DNA of 64,000 nt from Chromatium weissei (GTDB lineage: Bacteria; Pseudomonadota; Gammaproteobacteria; Chromatiales; Chromatiaceae). This document shows, piece by piece, positions 1 to 11,087 of the stretch. Within the stretch, counting starts at the first letter, position 1; the number at the start of each line of letters is the position of its first letter. The position numbers were made by a program, and so were the translations under genes. The notes under the pieces are model-generated. The model searched no databases. It was not told where the DNA came from and saw nothing but the letters and a program-made list of their open reading frames with translations. The DNA lies in NCBI RefSeq assembly GCF_016583765.1, contig NZ_NRRR01000002.1, positions 62,001 to 126,000 of the forward strand. Direction: 5' to 3'.

Positions 1-948
<948 letters not shown>

Positions 949-980
949 TTATCCTGCGTAATTGATAAAGATTGAACGCT

Positions 981-1427
981 TTAGAGTTCAATCACATCAG
1001 CAATGATTTTATAAAAGTATTCAAGCCAATGCTCGCCATTCGGAAAATCCATTGATAAAGGACGTTGTCCAGCGGTATCACGAATGCAGCGAAAAACTGG
1101 CGATTCGTTGATTTGTAATGTCACTTCAAAACTTAAAAAACCTTGCGGCATTGCGATTTTTAATCCATACGGCGCGGTTTCTGGTCCTAATTTAGCGACT
1201 AATAACCCTGCAACGCGGTCATCACGTTGGTCATAATCCGTCGGCCAAATTTGCCGTAAAACAGCAACACGAACAAATTCGCGTTCTACATCAGTAAACG
1301 CACATAATAAGGGTGCAGCAAATTTAGCACGTAATGCCATGTTGCGTTGTTCTTTTGATTCAGAATTCTGAATCGTCATCACGCTTTCTTGTGCGATTTC
1401 ACGCAATTTTTGAAGTGTGTGATTCAT
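981..1427 (-). CDS. Conserved-looking hypothetical protein, 148 aa
   Basis: I do not recognise the family. The protein starts MNHTLQKLRE, has no signal peptide or membrane segment, and is mixed in character: a helical, charged first 35 residues, then a region that looks like an alpha/beta domain with several short hydrophobic strands (LKIAMPQGFLSFEVTLQI). It is encoded on the minus strand between a lytic transglycosylase gene (upstream) and leuS (downstream), and could be cotranscribed with both. In many proteobacteria the gene beside leuS is lptE, but this protein lacks a lipoprotein signal, so that identity is not supported. The coding call rests on a clean ORF and codon use like the neighbours. 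Confidence 0.7.
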   Translation of the reverse strand: MNHTLQKLREIAQESVMTIQNSESKEQRNMALRAKFAAPLLCAFTDVEREFVRVAVLRQIWPTDYDQRDDRVAGLLVAKLGPETAPYGLKIAMPQGFLSFEVTLQINESPVFRCIRDTAGQRPLSMDFPNGEHWLEYFYKIIADVIEL

Positions 1428-1475
1428 TTTATTAAAACCACAAATGAGTGAAAAAAGTTGAATTAAAATGTTGCG

Positions 1476-2273
1476 CTAGTCCTGCACATTTAATTCAAAC
1501 ATAGGTTTTCCAGTTGAATCCGCTTCATGCAATGCTGGATTCAAATAACGCACATTGAGCGTTGGTTCAACATTCAGTGAGAGTAGTGATACATCGAGAT
1601 ATTTCTTTAATAAGCGTCGCGCTTGTTTTGGGTTTTTAACTTCGCGTAATGTTTGCACCTGTGTTAATGCCGTTTGCGTCGGCGCACTACCGCCTTGACG
1701 TTGATAGTGACTAATTACTGCCTCGGTGTAATTCAATGTTTCTCGATAAGTCACTTGGCTATTAGTACGATCAACGACACCTTCACCAGCGTTATAAGCC
1801 ATAATAGCGCGCCCGTAATCGTTTTTATATTTATTTAATAGGCGTTTCAAATGACGTGTTCCAGTACGAAGATTAATCAATGGATCAAATAGCGCCTCCA
1901 CTGATGAAACGCCGTAATCACCGGCAGTTGGTGGCATTAATTGCATCAATCCAACTGCACCAGCAGGCGATACAGCATGTGCATTAAAATTGGATTCAGC
2001 GGTAATGACAGCGCGAATTAGTGCTTCTTCTACACCATAATGATTTGCCACTGCTGGAATTAACGCCATGATTTGAGCGCGGCTGGGTCGTGGGCGATTT
2101 GGCGGAGTTGGTAATGCAGGTTTAATTGGTGCTGAAATCTCTTCATTTAATGGTGTGGATACGGCAGAATTAGGCGCGGTCATTGCGACAACTGGTGCAT
2201 CAGATGCGCTCCAACTCAACGTCGGTATTAACAATGCCAGAAGTAAATAAGAATGCGAGTGCGAATGAACCAT
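1476..2273 (-). CDS. Exported lytic transglycosylase (SLT domain)
   Basis: Peptidoglycan-cleaving enzyme of the Slt/MltC-type family (GH23). An N-terminal signal peptide is visible (SYLLLALLIPTLSWSASDA, a hydrophobic core followed by small residues), then a proline-rich linker to about residue 65. The SLT domain spans about residues 75-190 and contains the family core: catalytic glutamate at residue 93 in the sequence AESNFN, then AVSPAGAVGLMQLMP and the later AYNAGEGVV block. About 70 residues follow without a recognised domain. The expected location is the periplasm, soluble, because no lipobox cysteine is seen. It is transcribed away from nth. Confidence 0.9.
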   Translation of the reverse strand: MVHSHSHSYLLLALLIPTLSWSASDAPVVAMTAPNSAVSTPLNEEISAPIKPALPTPPNRPRPSRAQIMALIPAVANHYGVEEALIRAVITAESNFNAHAVSPAGAVGLMQLMPPTAGDYGVSSVEALFDPLINLRTGTRHLKRLLNKYKNDYGRAIMAYNAGEGVVDRTNSQVTYRETLNYTEAVISHYQRQGGSAPTQTALTQVQTLREVKNPKQARRLLKKYLDVSLLSLNVEPTLNVRYLNPALHEADSTGKPMFELNVQD

Positions 2274-2378
2274 TGTGAATAATGAACCTCAAAGCACAGT
2301 TAAAATTTTTGCGGTATGATTGAATCATGCACTGCAAGCGTCGTCATCGTAACACAAATAAAGAATTGGAATTTTATA

Positions 2379-3014
2379 ATGAACCAGCAACAATGCCAGC
2401 AGCTATTTGTACGCTTACGTGCTAGCAATCCCGCACCAACTACCGAATTGATTTATCAAACACCATTTGAGTTATTGATTTCGGTGATGTTGTCGGCACA
2501 AGCAACCGATAAAAGTGTGAATAAAGCCACTGTTGCGTTGTTTGAAAAAGCCAATACGCCAGAAGCTGTGCTTGCTCTCGGTGAATTGCAATTAAAATCA
2601 TATATTCGCACGATTGGTTTATTCAATACTAAGGCGCGTAACATTCTTAAAACCTGCGCGATACTTATTGCCGAACACAATGGCGCAGTGCCGAACAATC
2701 GTCAATCGTTAGAGGCATTGCCGGGCGTTGGGCGTAAAACTGCTAATGTGGTGTTAAATATGGCGTTTGGCGAGCCGACGATTGCTGTTGATACGCATAT
2801 TTTTCGACTTGCGAATCGCACTGGTCTTGCGCCGGGGAAAACGCCGCTGGCGGTTGAACAGGCTTTATTAAAACAGGTTCCTTCTGAATTTCAAAAAGAT
2901 GCGCATCATTGGCTGATTTTGCATGGGCGTTATATCTGCACTGCGCGTCGCCCTAAATGTTCACAGTGTTCAATTATTGATTTATGCGAGTTTATTGATA
3001 AAACGGAAGTTTAA
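2379..3014 (+). CDS. nth: Endonuclease III (DNA glycosylase / AP lyase)
   Basis: Base-excision repair enzyme that removes oxidised pyrimidines and cleaves the abasic strand. The start is placed at ATG 2379 (MNQQQCQQLF), giving 211 residues, the usual family length; an upstream in-frame ATG at 2316 would add 21 unrelated residues. The helix-hairpin-helix and catalytic lysine are in LPGVGRKTANVVL, the catalytic aspartate in VDTHIFR, and the C-terminal 4Fe-4S ligands follow the C-x6-C-x2-C-x5-C pattern starting at CTARRPKC. It is divergent from the lytic transglycosylase gene, so the 105-base gap between them probably holds both promoters. Confidence 0.96.
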   Translation: MNQQQCQQLFVRLRASNPAPTTELIYQTPFELLISVMLSAQATDKSVNKATVALFEKANTPEAVLALGELQLKSYIRTIGLFNTKARNILKTCAILIAEHNGAVPNNRQSLEALPGVGRKTANVVLNMAFGEPTIAVDTHIFRLANRTGLAPGKTPLAVEQALLKQVPSEFQKDAHHWLILHGRYICTARRPKCSQCSIIDLCEFIDKTEV

Positions 3015-3225
3015 TCGTTGTTTTATAGCATTGGCACTTTTTATCAGTGATGCGTTGCGAATGAATTGTCTGTCATGCAGCACATTCTTCCAATTCAATT
3101 TTAGCCATTTTATTCAAGTGATGGATCACATCTAAAATGACAACGCAGTTCTATTCAGCATGAAATGAAACACACATTCAATTTAGTTTGTTCTGAAAAG
3201 CAGGCAACCCCATCAACCTTATTCA
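3015..3225. other. AT-rich convergent intergenic region
   Basis: About 210 bases between the converging nth and DUF262 genes. I see no convincing ORF, no hairpin with a T-run and no repeat here. The high A+T content resembles the DUF262 gene rather than the core genes, so this may be one flank of an inserted segment. Confidence 0.4.
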
Positions 3226-4968
3226 TCAGTCTGAAATAGAAGAAATTAAGTCCTTGTCGTGGAGAAATTTGAAAAATTTATCCAAGATAGCTTTGTTGCG
3301 ATCAACGATTTGCTGATTATCAAATGTAGCTAATTTTATAATGTCAGCTATTTCTGAAATTTTACTAATATCTTTGTTCTTTCCACGACGCTGTTCACCG
3401 CTGTAAATTTTCTTCTTGTCTTCAAATCGGTAATCTGATGCTTTAATGTTAATACTTTCTTCAAGCAGTATTTTATTGCCCAGCGATTCAAGATGACTTG
3501 CAACAAGACCGCCTTCCATTTCTTGGCGCTTCTTTGAGTAAATGTGCTCCAAATGGAAAATTTCACTCGTATTAAGAAGCTGCTGCTCTTCAAATGTATA
3601 GGCGTACCATGTAATCATAGAGCGGGTAATATTTCGCTGGTTTGTGAACGCATAGTTTTCAAAGAACGATCGCGCTTTGCTCTCACTAAATTTGTATTTA
3701 GAAAAAGTTACGTCGATACCGTTAATAATATTAAGCATCTCATCATATACCGGCGTGCGTAGCGCATTTACTCCGGGATTGGTCACTGCATAGGCAAAAA
3801 TAAAAGCAGTGATCTTACCTAAAAATTGATCAAATCTTTCCTTTTCTAATAACCCATCACTTTTTTTGTTCTGTAAAAAATATACAGAAGTAATATGTTG
3901 CCACATACCATTTGGCGCATAGTTCAAAACAAAAAGCTTTTTAAGAATATCATCAGAGAATCGATTTTTATCTTGACGAGAAACGCTTTTCCAAAACAAG
4001 GCCAACGCTTTTAATTCGCCAATTGTATCGGGTTGTTTTAGATGCTGATATTTATTGCGCTCATAAAATTTCCGTAGTGCTTCAGTCGTTGTACTTTTAT
4101 TTCCTTCCTTGGCACGTAAAAAATACATATAGCGAGTAAACAATTCATCCATCGGAGTGCCCGTATTCGGATAAAACACTGAACTTGTTATTTCTTCAAG
4201 CTCTTTCCATTCGCTAATAAATTCATCCTTTTTGCCAAAACCACCGTAGTATTTGTAGAACTGCGCCTTAAATATATCGGCATCTGACAAAGGAAGACCA
4301 CGGTCATTAAGTGTGGAAAAAATGCGAAGTGCTGTATCCTGAGATTCTGCTTCAATAGGTAAAAGAATACAGTTGCCTAATATACGGGCTGGCAAGTACG
4401 GAAAATAACTCGCAAACTCCTGTAAAAAATCATCAATTTTTCTTTGAAAGAATTGATAATTATTGACGTATTGACTCTTGCTATCCGGCTTTACTTCTCC
4501 AGTACATAGCAACTCAAGAAATTCCTGTTTGTCATTGTCTGTGGCAACTTCTGAGTCAATTTTAAGTGTGGATTTATCTGCTGTACCGAATGTATCTGTT
4601 TTCCAAATACACTGCTCAATACGTCCACGAGTTAGTTTTGAATTTGTATCCTGCATGTTAGCGAACTTTTCATAGAAAGCTCTCAAAAGAAGCATTAACG
4701 TTGTAAGGCGTTGCTGACCATCAATGACCTCTGATTTTCCTTTTTCGTTTTTATATGTAACAATAGAACCAAGAAAATACTCTTCGTTTTCATCAAATGT
4801 TTCGTAATCATTATTCGGAAATGAAAACAAAAAAATATCGTCCCAGAGGGTTTGACATTGTTCTTCATCCCAAGCGTAAGGACGTTGATAATCAGGAATG
4901 AGAAAATCTGCTCTTTTGTCTGAAAGTAAGTCAAATATTGTTTTTTGATCGACATTGAGTTTTGACAT
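3226..4968 (-). CDS. DUF262/DUF1524 (GmrSD-like) nuclease, 580 aa
   Basis: Single-chain member of the GmrS-GmrD family of nucleotide-dependent restriction-type nucleases, generally linked to phage or modified-DNA defence. The start is taken at ATG 4968 (MSKLNVDQKT). The N-terminal DUF262 (ParB/Srx-like) domain carries IPDYQRPYAWDEEQ at residues 24-37 and DGQQRLTTL at residues 83-91. The C-terminal DUF1524 domain carries the HNH-like core HLEHIYSKKRQE followed by the LGNKILLEESIN block. It is more AT-rich than its neighbours and sits alone among housekeeping genes, with no methylase or other restriction subunit nearby. Target and nucleotide are not predictable from sequence alone. A 52-codon ORF ends 8 bases upstream. 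Confidence 0.88.
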   Translation of the reverse strand: MSKLNVDQKTIFDLLSDKRADFLIPDYQRPYAWDEEQCQTLWDDIFLFSFPNNDYETFDENEEYFLGSIVTYKNEKGKSEVIDGQQRLTTLMLLLRAFYEKFANMQDTNSKLTRGRIEQCIWKTDTFGTADKSTLKIDSEVATDNDKQEFLELLCTGEVKPDSKSQYVNNYQFFQRKIDDFLQEFASYFPYLPARILGNCILLPIEAESQDTALRIFSTLNDRGLPLSDADIFKAQFYKYYGGFGKKDEFISEWKELEEITSSVFYPNTGTPMDELFTRYMYFLRAKEGNKSTTTEALRKFYERNKYQHLKQPDTIGELKALALFWKSVSRQDKNRFSDDILKKLFVLNYAPNGMWQHITSVYFLQNKKSDGLLEKERFDQFLGKITAFIFAYAVTNPGVNALRTPVYDEMLNIINGIDVTFSKYKFSESKARSFFENYAFTNQRNITRSMITWYAYTFEEQQLLNTSEIFHLEHIYSKKRQEMEGGLVASHLESLGNKILLEESINIKASDYRFEDKKKIYSGEQRRGKNKDISKISEIADIIKLATFDNQQIVDRNKAILDKFFKFLHDKDLISSISD

Positions 4969-4976
4969 TTTATTTT

Positions 4977-5135
4977 TTACCGTAAATCTTTTGAAAGTGC
5001 CAAGATAGCTTTGCAAGCAGACAGCTTTATTTCAATCTGGTACTCCATGCCATAACGGTTCATCACATTTTCAAGCGGAATACTTGCCAATTGATCAGCG
5101 CGATTTACAATTAAACGTTGCTCGGATTTGGTCAT
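4977..5135 (-). CDS. Small ORF upstream of the DUF262 nuclease gene, 52 aa
   Basis: A 52-codon ORF reads from ATG 5135 to TAA 4979-4977 on the same strand as the DUF262 gene, which begins 8 bases later. The product starts MTKSEQRLIV and ends LALSKDLR. It is charged and probably helical, without a signal peptide or cysteine pair. The close spacing suggests cotranscription and translational coupling. It could be a small partner or regulator of the nuclease, or the remnant of a longer gene. I recognise no family and the ORF is short, so the call is tentative. Confidence 0.45.
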   Translation of the reverse strand: MTKSEQRLIVNRADQLASIPLENVMNRYGMEYQIEIKLSACKAILALSKDLR

Positions 5136-5176
5136 TTATTAAACTTCAAATGCCACCGTATACGTGCGTTTTTCAA

Positions 5177-6043
5177 TTACCCGCCCATCACTCGCAGCGA
5201 TAAATCCACCGCCGTGACATCTTTAGTTAATCCGCCGACCGAAATGCGATTTACGCCGGTTTCTGCCACTGCGCGAATCGTCGCCAAATTCATGTTGCCA
5301 GACGCTTCCAATTGCGCTCGTCCCCCATTCAGTTTCACCGCTTCGCGCAACTGCGCCAGCGAGAAATTATCCAACAAAATCAACTGCGCACCGGCTTCCA
5401 ATGCCAGCGCCATCTCCGCCAGCGATTCCACTTCAATCTCAATCGCCACGTCCGCGTTCAACGCTCGCGCCGCAGCCAGCGCCGCTGAAATCGAACCTGC
5501 TGCAACAATATGATTTTCCTTGATTAAAATCATATCGAACAGCCCAATGCGATGGTTGTCGCAGCCACCGCAGCGCACCGCGTATTTTTGCTGAATTCGT
5601 AAGCCCGGCAGAGTCTTACGCGTATCCAACACGCGCACCGGCAGCCCCGCCACCGCATCGGCAAATTGTCGCGCCCGCGTCGCCGTACCCGACAACATTT
5701 GCAGATAATTCATCGCTGTGCGCTCGCCAGTCAGCACGGCACGCGTATTGCCTTCCAAGGTGCACAGATGTTGACCGGGCGCGATGCGTTCGCCGTCGTG
5801 CGCGGCCCAACTCACGCGACAATCTGAATCAAGTTGCTTAAAAACCATTTCAAACCAAGCACTTCCGCACAGCGTCGCCGCCTCGCGGGTGATGAGTTCG
5901 GCTCGCGTCCGCTGCGCCGCCGGAATCAACGCCGCCGTTAAATCGCCCGCGCCGACATCCTCAGCGAGCGCCGCTGCGACCTGCGCGGCAATCACGGCTG
6001 GCTCTGGCAAAAAACTTGTTAAATCAGTCGTTAATGTCATCAT
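5177..6043 (-). CDS. nadC: Nicotinate-nucleotide pyrophosphorylase (carboxylating)
   Basis: Quinolinate phosphoribosyltransferase: converts quinolinate and PRPP to nicotinate mononucleotide, CO2 and PPi in de novo NAD synthesis. The 288-residue length is normal. Family motifs visible: AEDVGAGDLT near the N-terminus, VLDTRKTLPGLR followed by KYAVRCGGCDNHRIGLFDMILIK split around the substrate-binding arginines, then IEIEVES, ILLDN and ISVGGLT of the barrel. The start overlaps the stop of the Nudix-ThiE gene (ATGA), so the two are probably translationally coupled. A second ATG lies one codon later (6040). The gene is GC-rich, like argJ and secA upstream and unlike the DUF262 gene downstream. Confidence 0.97.
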   Translation of the reverse strand: MMTLTTDLTSFLPEPAVIAAQVAAALAEDVGAGDLTAALIPAAQRTRAELITREAATLCGSAWFEMVFKQLDSDCRVSWAAHDGERIAPGQHLCTLEGNTRAVLTGERTAMNYLQMLSGTATRARQFADAVAGLPVRVLDTRKTLPGLRIQQKYAVRCGGCDNHRIGLFDMILIKENHIVAAGSISAALAAARALNADVAIEIEVESLAEMALALEAGAQLILLDNFSLAQLREAVKLNGGRAQLEASGNMNLATIRAVAETGVNRISVGGLTKDVTAVDLSLRVMGG

Positions 6044-6981
6044 TGCGCTCCATAAAATCCACGAATTCCGGCGATGCCGTGCGCTCCGTGCGCCAGTGCC
6101 GTCGGCAAATCCGCCGGAGTTAAACCGCCCAGCGCGTACACCGGCAACGTCACGGCAGTCACCAATTCGGCAAATCGCGCCCAGCCGAGCGTCGCGGCAT
6201 CAGGATGGCTGGCGGTTGATTGCACCGGCGACAGCAGCGCGTAATCCAATTCGAGCTGTTCGGCTCGTGCCAACTGCGCCGCGTTGTGACAGGACGCGCC
6301 GATCAATTCCGTCGCTGCGCCGGGGCGCTCGGTTAACTTCATCAAACGGTGACTGGTGAGATGCAGCCCGTGACGCGGCACTTCCGCAACGCAGTCAGGA
6401 GCGCGATTGAGCAGCAGGCGAACGCCGTGCTGTTCGCAATGCGTAAATAGTTGATGTGCCAATTGGTTGTATTCGGTATCGGCGAGGTCGTGGGCGCGGA
6501 ATTGAAGCAGTTGAATTTCCCGCGCCAGCGTCAAATTGCCATCAGTTATTTGCAGCAGTTGCGGCAGCCGCAGCGCGGCAATAATCGGACGATTCGCTGC
6601 CGGAAATACTTTTGAATTCAGATCATCCGGCAACACCCAGTCGAGCGGCTGACCTTCACGTCCGTGTGGAATGCCGGAATAAGCAGTGATTCGCCGCACG
6701 TCGAGCAGCACCGTTCGTGTCGAATAAACATGACGGACGCGTCGCAGCGGTTGACTGCTAATCACTTGAATTCCCAGCTCTTCTGCCAATTCCCGCGCCA
6801 GCGCCGTTTCCGGTGATTCGCCAAATTCCACCTTGCCACCCGGAAATTCCCACAAACCGCCGTGATCGACCTGCGGCGGACGCTGGCTGATCAACACTCG
6901 TCCGCTCGCGTCCCGAATGATGCCGACCATCACCAGCAGCGGCTGGCGCTCAACTGCGGTATTCGGCGTTGATGCGGACAT
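6040..6981 (-). CDS. Nudix hydrolase-thiamine-phosphate-synthase-like fusion (MutT/ThiE)
   Basis: Two-domain protein of 313 residues. The N-terminal half is a MutT-type Nudix hydrolase (predicted to sanitise 8-oxo-dGTP), with the Nudix box at residues 49-71: G at 49, GES near 54-56 and RELAEELGI at 63-71. The C-terminal half (about 140-313) is a ThiE/TenI-like TIM barrel, recognisable from the LTSHRLM segment, [29 protein letters not shown] and ALGGL. This fusion recurs beside argJ or secA in proteobacteria; the role of the ThiE-like half is not settled. The ATG at 6981 lies inside the end of argJ (32-base overlap); a later start at 6930 would remove the first strand, so 6981 is preferred. 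Confidence 0.9.
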   Translation of the reverse strand: MSASTPNTAVERQPLLVMVGIIRDASGRVLISQRPPQVDHGGLWEFPGGKVEFGESPETALARELAEELGIQVISSQPLRRVRHVYSTRTVLLDVRRITAYSGIPHGREGQPLDWVLPDDLNSKVFPAANRPIIAALRLPQLLQITDGNLTLAREIQLLQFRAHDLADTEYNQLAHQLFTHCEQHGVRLLLNRAPDCVAEVPRHGLHLTSHRLMKLTERPGAATELIGASCHNAAQLARAEQLELDYALLSPVQSTASHPDAATLGWARFAELVTAVTLPVYALGGLTPADLPTALAHGAHGIAGIRGFYGAQ

Positions 6982-8161
6982 AATCGTAGGAAAAATCGCA
7001 AGTTAGCACCTGCGCCAATGCCGCGCCGCGTTCCAGCGAGATGCGAATCAAAATCTCTGCTCCCGCCATCGCCGCTGCGCCAGCCGCCTCGGTGTACTCC
7101 GGTGAACGTCCGCCGTTGCTGACAATTTGCACCTCGCCGAGCCAAATTTGCACCCGCTCGATGTCCAAATCGACCACGCCGGCGCGACCGACCGCAGCCA
7201 AAATTCGTCCCCAATTCGGATCAGACGCAAACAGCGCGGTTTTCACCAGCGGCGAGTGCGCGATGGTGTACGCAACTTGCCGCGCCTCGGCGACATTTGC
7301 TGCGTTCTCAACTCGCACCGTCACCAATTTGGTTGCGCCTTCGCCGTCACGGACGATAGCCGTCGCCAATTCCAAACACAGCGCGTCGACGGCAGTTTGC
7401 AGCGCAGCAAATTCAGCGGTTTCTGCTTGATCAATCAACGGGTTGCCGAGCGTACCCGTGGCGATCAACACGCAGGCATCGTTGGTCGACGTGTCGCCGT
7501 CAATCGTGATCGCGTTAAACGAACCGGCGACCGCATGTTGCAGACACCGCTGTAACAGCGCGGGCGCAACGGTCGCATCAGTGGCGATGAACGCCAGCAT
7601 CGTCGCCATATTCGGGCAAATCATGCCCGCGCCTTTGGCAATGCCGGTCACGGTCGCCGTTTGACCGTTCAATTCAAATTGGCGTGAAACCAATTTCGGC
7701 ACGGTGTCCGTCGTCATAATCGCCCGCGCTGCCAGCGGCCACGCGTTCGCATCAAGCCGCGCCAGCACGTTCGGCAACGCAGCGGCGAGGCGATCAACTG
7801 GCAGCGGTTCGCCGATCACGCCAGTCGAAAATGGCAGAATTTCCTCGGTAGCACAGTCAGTGAATTGCGCCAGCGCCGTGCACGAAGCCAGCGCATCGGT
7901 CAGCCCGCGTTTGCCCGTTCCGGCGTTGGCGTTACCGGAATTGATGAGGAGATAACGCGGCGCAGCGGTCGCCAAATGCTGGCGCGCCACCGTCACCGGC
8001 GCAGCACAAAAGGCGTTGCGGGTGAACATGGCGGCAACGTTACTGCTCGGTGCGAGCGCCAGCACCAGCACATCATCGCGTCCTTGATAACGAATGCCTG
8101 CCGCGCCCGTCGCCAGTTGCAGTCCGGCAACCGGTAAAAATGGAAGTTCAGACGCGCTCAT
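6950..8161 (-). CDS. argJ: Bifunctional glutamate N-acetyltransferase / N-acetylglutamate synthase
   Basis: Arginine biosynthesis enzyme that transfers the acetyl group from N-acetylornithine to glutamate (cyclic pathway). It is made as a precursor that cuts itself before a threonine. The cleavage-site motif is present as [14 protein letters not shown], cutting between A and T. The start is placed at ATG 8161 ([10 protein letters not shown]), giving 403 residues; it follows the secA stop by two bases, and an upstream in-frame start would read into secA. The C-terminus INAEYRS is typical. It forms a block with secA upstream and the Nudix-ThiE and nadC genes downstream. Confidence 0.97.
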   Translation of the reverse strand: MSASELPFLPVAGLQLATGAAGIRYQGRDDVLVLALAPSSNVAAMFTRNAFCAAPVTVARQHLATAAPRYLLINSGNANAGTGKRGLTDALASCTALAQFTDCATEEILPFSTGVIGEPLPVDRLAAALPNVLARLDANAWPLAARAIMTTDTVPKLVSRQFELNGQTATVTGIAKGAGMICPNMATMLAFIATDATVAPALLQRCLQHAVAGSFNAITIDGDTSTNDACVLIATGTLGNPLIDQAETAEFAALQTAVDALCLELATAIVRDGEGATKLVTVRVENAANVAEARQVAYTIAHSPLVKTALFASDPNWGRILAAVGRAGVVDLDIERVQIWLGEVQIVSNGGRSPEYTEAAGAAAMAGAEILIRISLERGAALAQVLTCDFSYDYVRINAEYRS

Positions 8162-8163
8162 GT

Positions 8164-10986
8164 TCAATTCGCCTTGCCGTGACAGTGTTTGAATTTCTTG
8201 CCCGATCCGCACGGACACGGATCGTTACGCCCGACCTTTTCATTTTCCCGCACGAATGGCTGTGCAGACGGAGCGGGTCGCGCTGTCGGTTCTGCTGCGG
8301 GCGCGGCATCAGCGTCATCAAAACCTTGAAATACCTCGTGTTTGAATTCAAACGTCGGCGCTGGCGGCGGCGTGAATCGCACCGGAGCTGGCGCGGCATT
8401 CGGCGCGTCCACATGCAGCCGCGCCAGCGTGGTGACGACATCGTGTTTGATGCTGTCGAGCATCGCCGCAAACATCTCGAACGCCTCGCGCTTGTATTCC
8501 TGTTTGGGATTTTTCTGAGCGTAGCCGCGCAGATGAATGCCTTGCCGCAAATAATCCATCGCTGCCAGATGATCTTTCCATTCGGTATCAAGCGTTTGCA
8601 ACATCACCGCCTTTTCAATCTGCCGCAATTGCTCCGCGCCAATCTGCGCTTCCTGCTCGGCATATCGCGCCACCAGCGTGTCGTGAATGCAGCGACGCAA
8701 ACTGTCTTCATGCAAACGGTCATCGCTATCCAGCCACTGTTGCAGCGGCCATTCTCCGCCAAACAAATCGGTCAACGCGGCAGTTAAACCAGCAATATCC
8801 CATTGTTCTTCCAGACTTTCCGGCGGAATGTGCGCGTTGATAATCGCTTGCAGCGTGTCCTCGCGCATCGCGTCCACCGTGTCGGAAATATCCACGCTGT
8901 CCATCAATTCGCGGCGCTGGCGATAAATGACTTTGCGCTGGTCGTTGGCCACGTCATCGTATTCAAGCAGTTGTTTTCGAATATCAAAATTGTGCCCTTC
9001 GACTTTGCGCTGGGCGTTTTCAATCGACTTCGTGACCCACGGATGTTCAATCGCCTCGCCGTTCTGCATTCCCAGCCGCTGCATCATGCGACTCACGCGC
9101 TCGGAGGCAAAAATGCGCATCAAATTGTCTTCGAGCGACAGATAAAACCGCGACGAGCCGGGATCGCCCTGCCGTCCCGAACGTCCGCGTAACTGGTTAT
9201 CAATGCGGCGCGATTCGTGCCGTTCCGTGCCGATGACGTGCAAACCACCCGCAGCGACGACCTGCGCATGACGGGTTTTCCACGCAGCGCGAATCGCCTC
9301 GGCATTCGCATCCGCGCCAGCGTCGTTGAGCTCGGCTTCTAAATTGCCGCCGAGCACGATGTCAGTGCCGCGACCAGCCATGTTGGTGGCGATGGTGATC
9401 GCGCCCGGTCGCCCCGCCTGCGCGATGATGCCGGCCTCACGCTCGTGCTGTTTGGCGTTCAAAACCTCGTGCGGAATGCCGTGTTTTGTGAGTAATTCCG
9501 ACACCAGCTCTGAAGTTTCAATCGATGCAGTGCCGACCAGCACCGGTTGCCCGCGTCGCACGCAATCCTGCACGTCGGCGATGATCGCCTGATATTTTTC
9601 GGCTTGCGTGAGATAAACCAGATCGCCGCGATCATCGCGGATCATCGCCTGATTGGTGGGAATGACGACCACTTCCAGACCATAAATCTGTTGAAACTCA
9701 TAGGCTTCGGTGTCGGCAGTGCCGGTCATGCCAGCGAGTTTGGGATACAACCGAAACAGATTTTGAAAGGTGATGGATGCCATCGTCTGATTTTCGGATT
9801 GAATGGCAACACCTTCTTTGGCTTCAACGGCTTGATGCAGCCCTTCTGACCAGCGCCGTCCGGGCATGGTGCGTCCGGTGAATTCATCGACGATGATGAT
9901 GTGTCCGTCGCGGACGATGTATTCGATGTTTTTCTGAAACAGAACATGCGCTTTCAACGCGGCGTGAACGTGGTGCATTAACGCGATGTTGCTCGGATCG
10001 TAGAGCACTGCGCCTTCGGGTAGCAGTCCGGCTTCCGTCAGCAACTGCTCGATTTTTTCATGTCCGTCTTCGCTGAGATGAACCTGCCGTAGCTTTTCAT
10101 CGACCGAATAATCGCCGGGTCCGAAATCGGGTTTGCCTTCATCGTTGGTGATCGGTGCTTGACGGGTGAGATGCGGAATCAGTTTGTCGATGTGACGATA
10201 CAGCTCGGTGCTGCCTTCGGAAGTGCCGGAAATAATCAGCGGAGTGCGCGCTTCATCAATCAGAATCGAATCGACTTCATCGACGATGGCGAAAAACGGC
10301 TGGCGCTGAGTGCGCTGTTCCGGCGTGAATGCCATGTTGTCGCGCAGATAATCAAAGCCAAATTCGTTATTTGTGCCGTAGGTGATGTCGGCAGCGTAAG
10401 TCTGTTTGCGCGTTACCGGGCGGAGATGGCGATAACCTTCGCTGGCGCTCGGCGGTTCGTAAGTCGAATCAAATTGATAAGAAGAAACATCAGGCCCCAA
10501 TCCGCCGGAGGAGTTGATCACGCCGACCGAGAGACCGAGAAAATGATAAAGCCGTCCCATCCATGCAGCATCGCGGCGCGCGAGATAATCGTTGACGGTG
10601 ACGACGTGAACGCCTTTGCCGGGCAGTGCGTTGAGATACGCGGCGAGCGTGGCGACCAGCGTTTTCCCTTCACCGGTGCGCATTTCGGCAATTTTGCCGT
10701 CGTTGAGCACCATGCCGCCGACCATCTGCACGTCAAAATGCCGCATTCCGAGCACACGTTTACCGGCTTCGCGCACGACGGCGAAGGCTTCTGGTAACAG
10801 GCTGTCGAGCGTCGCGCCAGCATTCAAACGTTGTCGAAATTCCGCTGTTTTGGCAGCCAGCGCGGCATCGGAAAGTGGCGTTAAAGTGGATTCCAGCGCG
10901 TTAATTTGCGCCACAGATTTCAGTAGCGTTTTGACGAGCCGGTCGTTGCGGCTTCCAAACAGCTTCTTAAACAGACGTGTAACCAT
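8164..10986 (-). CDS. secA: Preprotein translocase ATPase SecA
   Basis: Motor ATPase that drives unfolded preproteins through SecYEG at the inner membrane. The full length is 940 residues. Walker A is seen as [11 protein letters not shown] near residue 105 and the DEAD-type Walker B as [14 protein letters not shown]. Helicase motifs AGRGTDI and [13 protein letters not shown] follow. The C-terminus keeps the zinc-binding SecB-interaction motif [14 protein letters not shown] disordered, alanine/proline-rich linker precedes it. The gene is GC-rich, and argJ starts two bases past its stop. Several long antisense ORFs across this gene are codon-usage shadows. Confidence 0.98.
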   Translation of the reverse strand: MVTRLFKKLFGSRNDRLVKTLLKSVAQINALESTLTPLSDAALAAKTAEFRQRLNAGATLDSLLPEAFAVVREAGKRVLGMRHFDVQMVGGMVLNDGKIAEMRTGEGKTLVATLAAYLNALPGKGVHVVTVNDYLARRDAAWMGRLYHFLGLSVGVINSSGGLGPDVSSYQFDSTYEPPSASEGYRHLRPVTRKQTYAADITYGTNNEFGFDYLRDNMAFTPEQRTQRQPFFAIVDEVDSILIDEARTPLIISGTSEGSTELYRHIDKLIPHLTRQAPITNDEGKPDFGPGDYSVDEKLRQVHLSEDGHEKIEQLLTEAGLLPEGAVLYDPSNIALMHHVHAALKAHVLFQKNIEYIVRDGHIIIVDEFTGRTMPGRRWSEGLHQAVEAKEGVAIQSENQTMASITFQNLFRLYPKLAGMTGTADTEAYEFQQIYGLEVVVIPTNQAMIRDDRGDLVYLTQAEKYQAIIADVQDCVRRGQPVLVGTASIETSELVSELLTKHGIPHEVLNAKQHEREAGIIAQAGRPGAITIATNMAGRGTDIVLGGNLEAELNDAGADANAEAIRAAWKTRHAQVVAAGGLHVIGTERHESRRIDNQLRGRSGRQGDPGSSRFYLSLEDNLMRIFASERVSRMMQRLGMQNGEAIEHPWVTKSIENAQRKVEGHNFDIRKQLLEYDDVANDQRKVIYRQRRELMDSVDISDTVDAMREDTLQAIINAHIPPESLEEQWDIAGLTAALTDLFGGEWPLQQWLDSDDRLHEDSLRRCIHDTLVARYAEQEAQIGAEQLRQIEKAVMLQTLDTEWKDHLAAMDYLRQGIHLRGYAQKNPKQEYKREAFEMFAAMLDSIKHDVVTTLARLHVDAPNAAPAPVRFTPPPAPTFEFKHEVFQGFDDADAAPAAEPTARPAPSAQPFVRENEKVGRNDPCPCGSGKKFKHCHGKAN

Positions 10987-11087
10987 CGGAAACTATTGAG
11001 ACCTATCGAATAAATGATTGGATGATACCGGATTTCATTCACGGCGGGTGATGCCGCTACCGCTGCATTCATTAAAACATGACGCAT

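Noticed and set aside
5784..6359. 191-codon plus-strand ORF over nadC and the Nudix-ThiE gene
   Set aside because: Spans the junction of two well-supported genes on the opposite strand; Ala/Pro/Arg-rich composition is typical of a shadow frame.
8050..8787. 245-codon plus-strand ORF over argJ and secA
   Set aside because: Shadow ORF with no ribosome-binding site; both minus-strand genes are clear.
10159..10797. 212-codon ORF on the plus strand across secA
   Set aside because: Antisense shadow of GC-rich secA codons; the product has no recognisable motif and secA is intact on the other strand.
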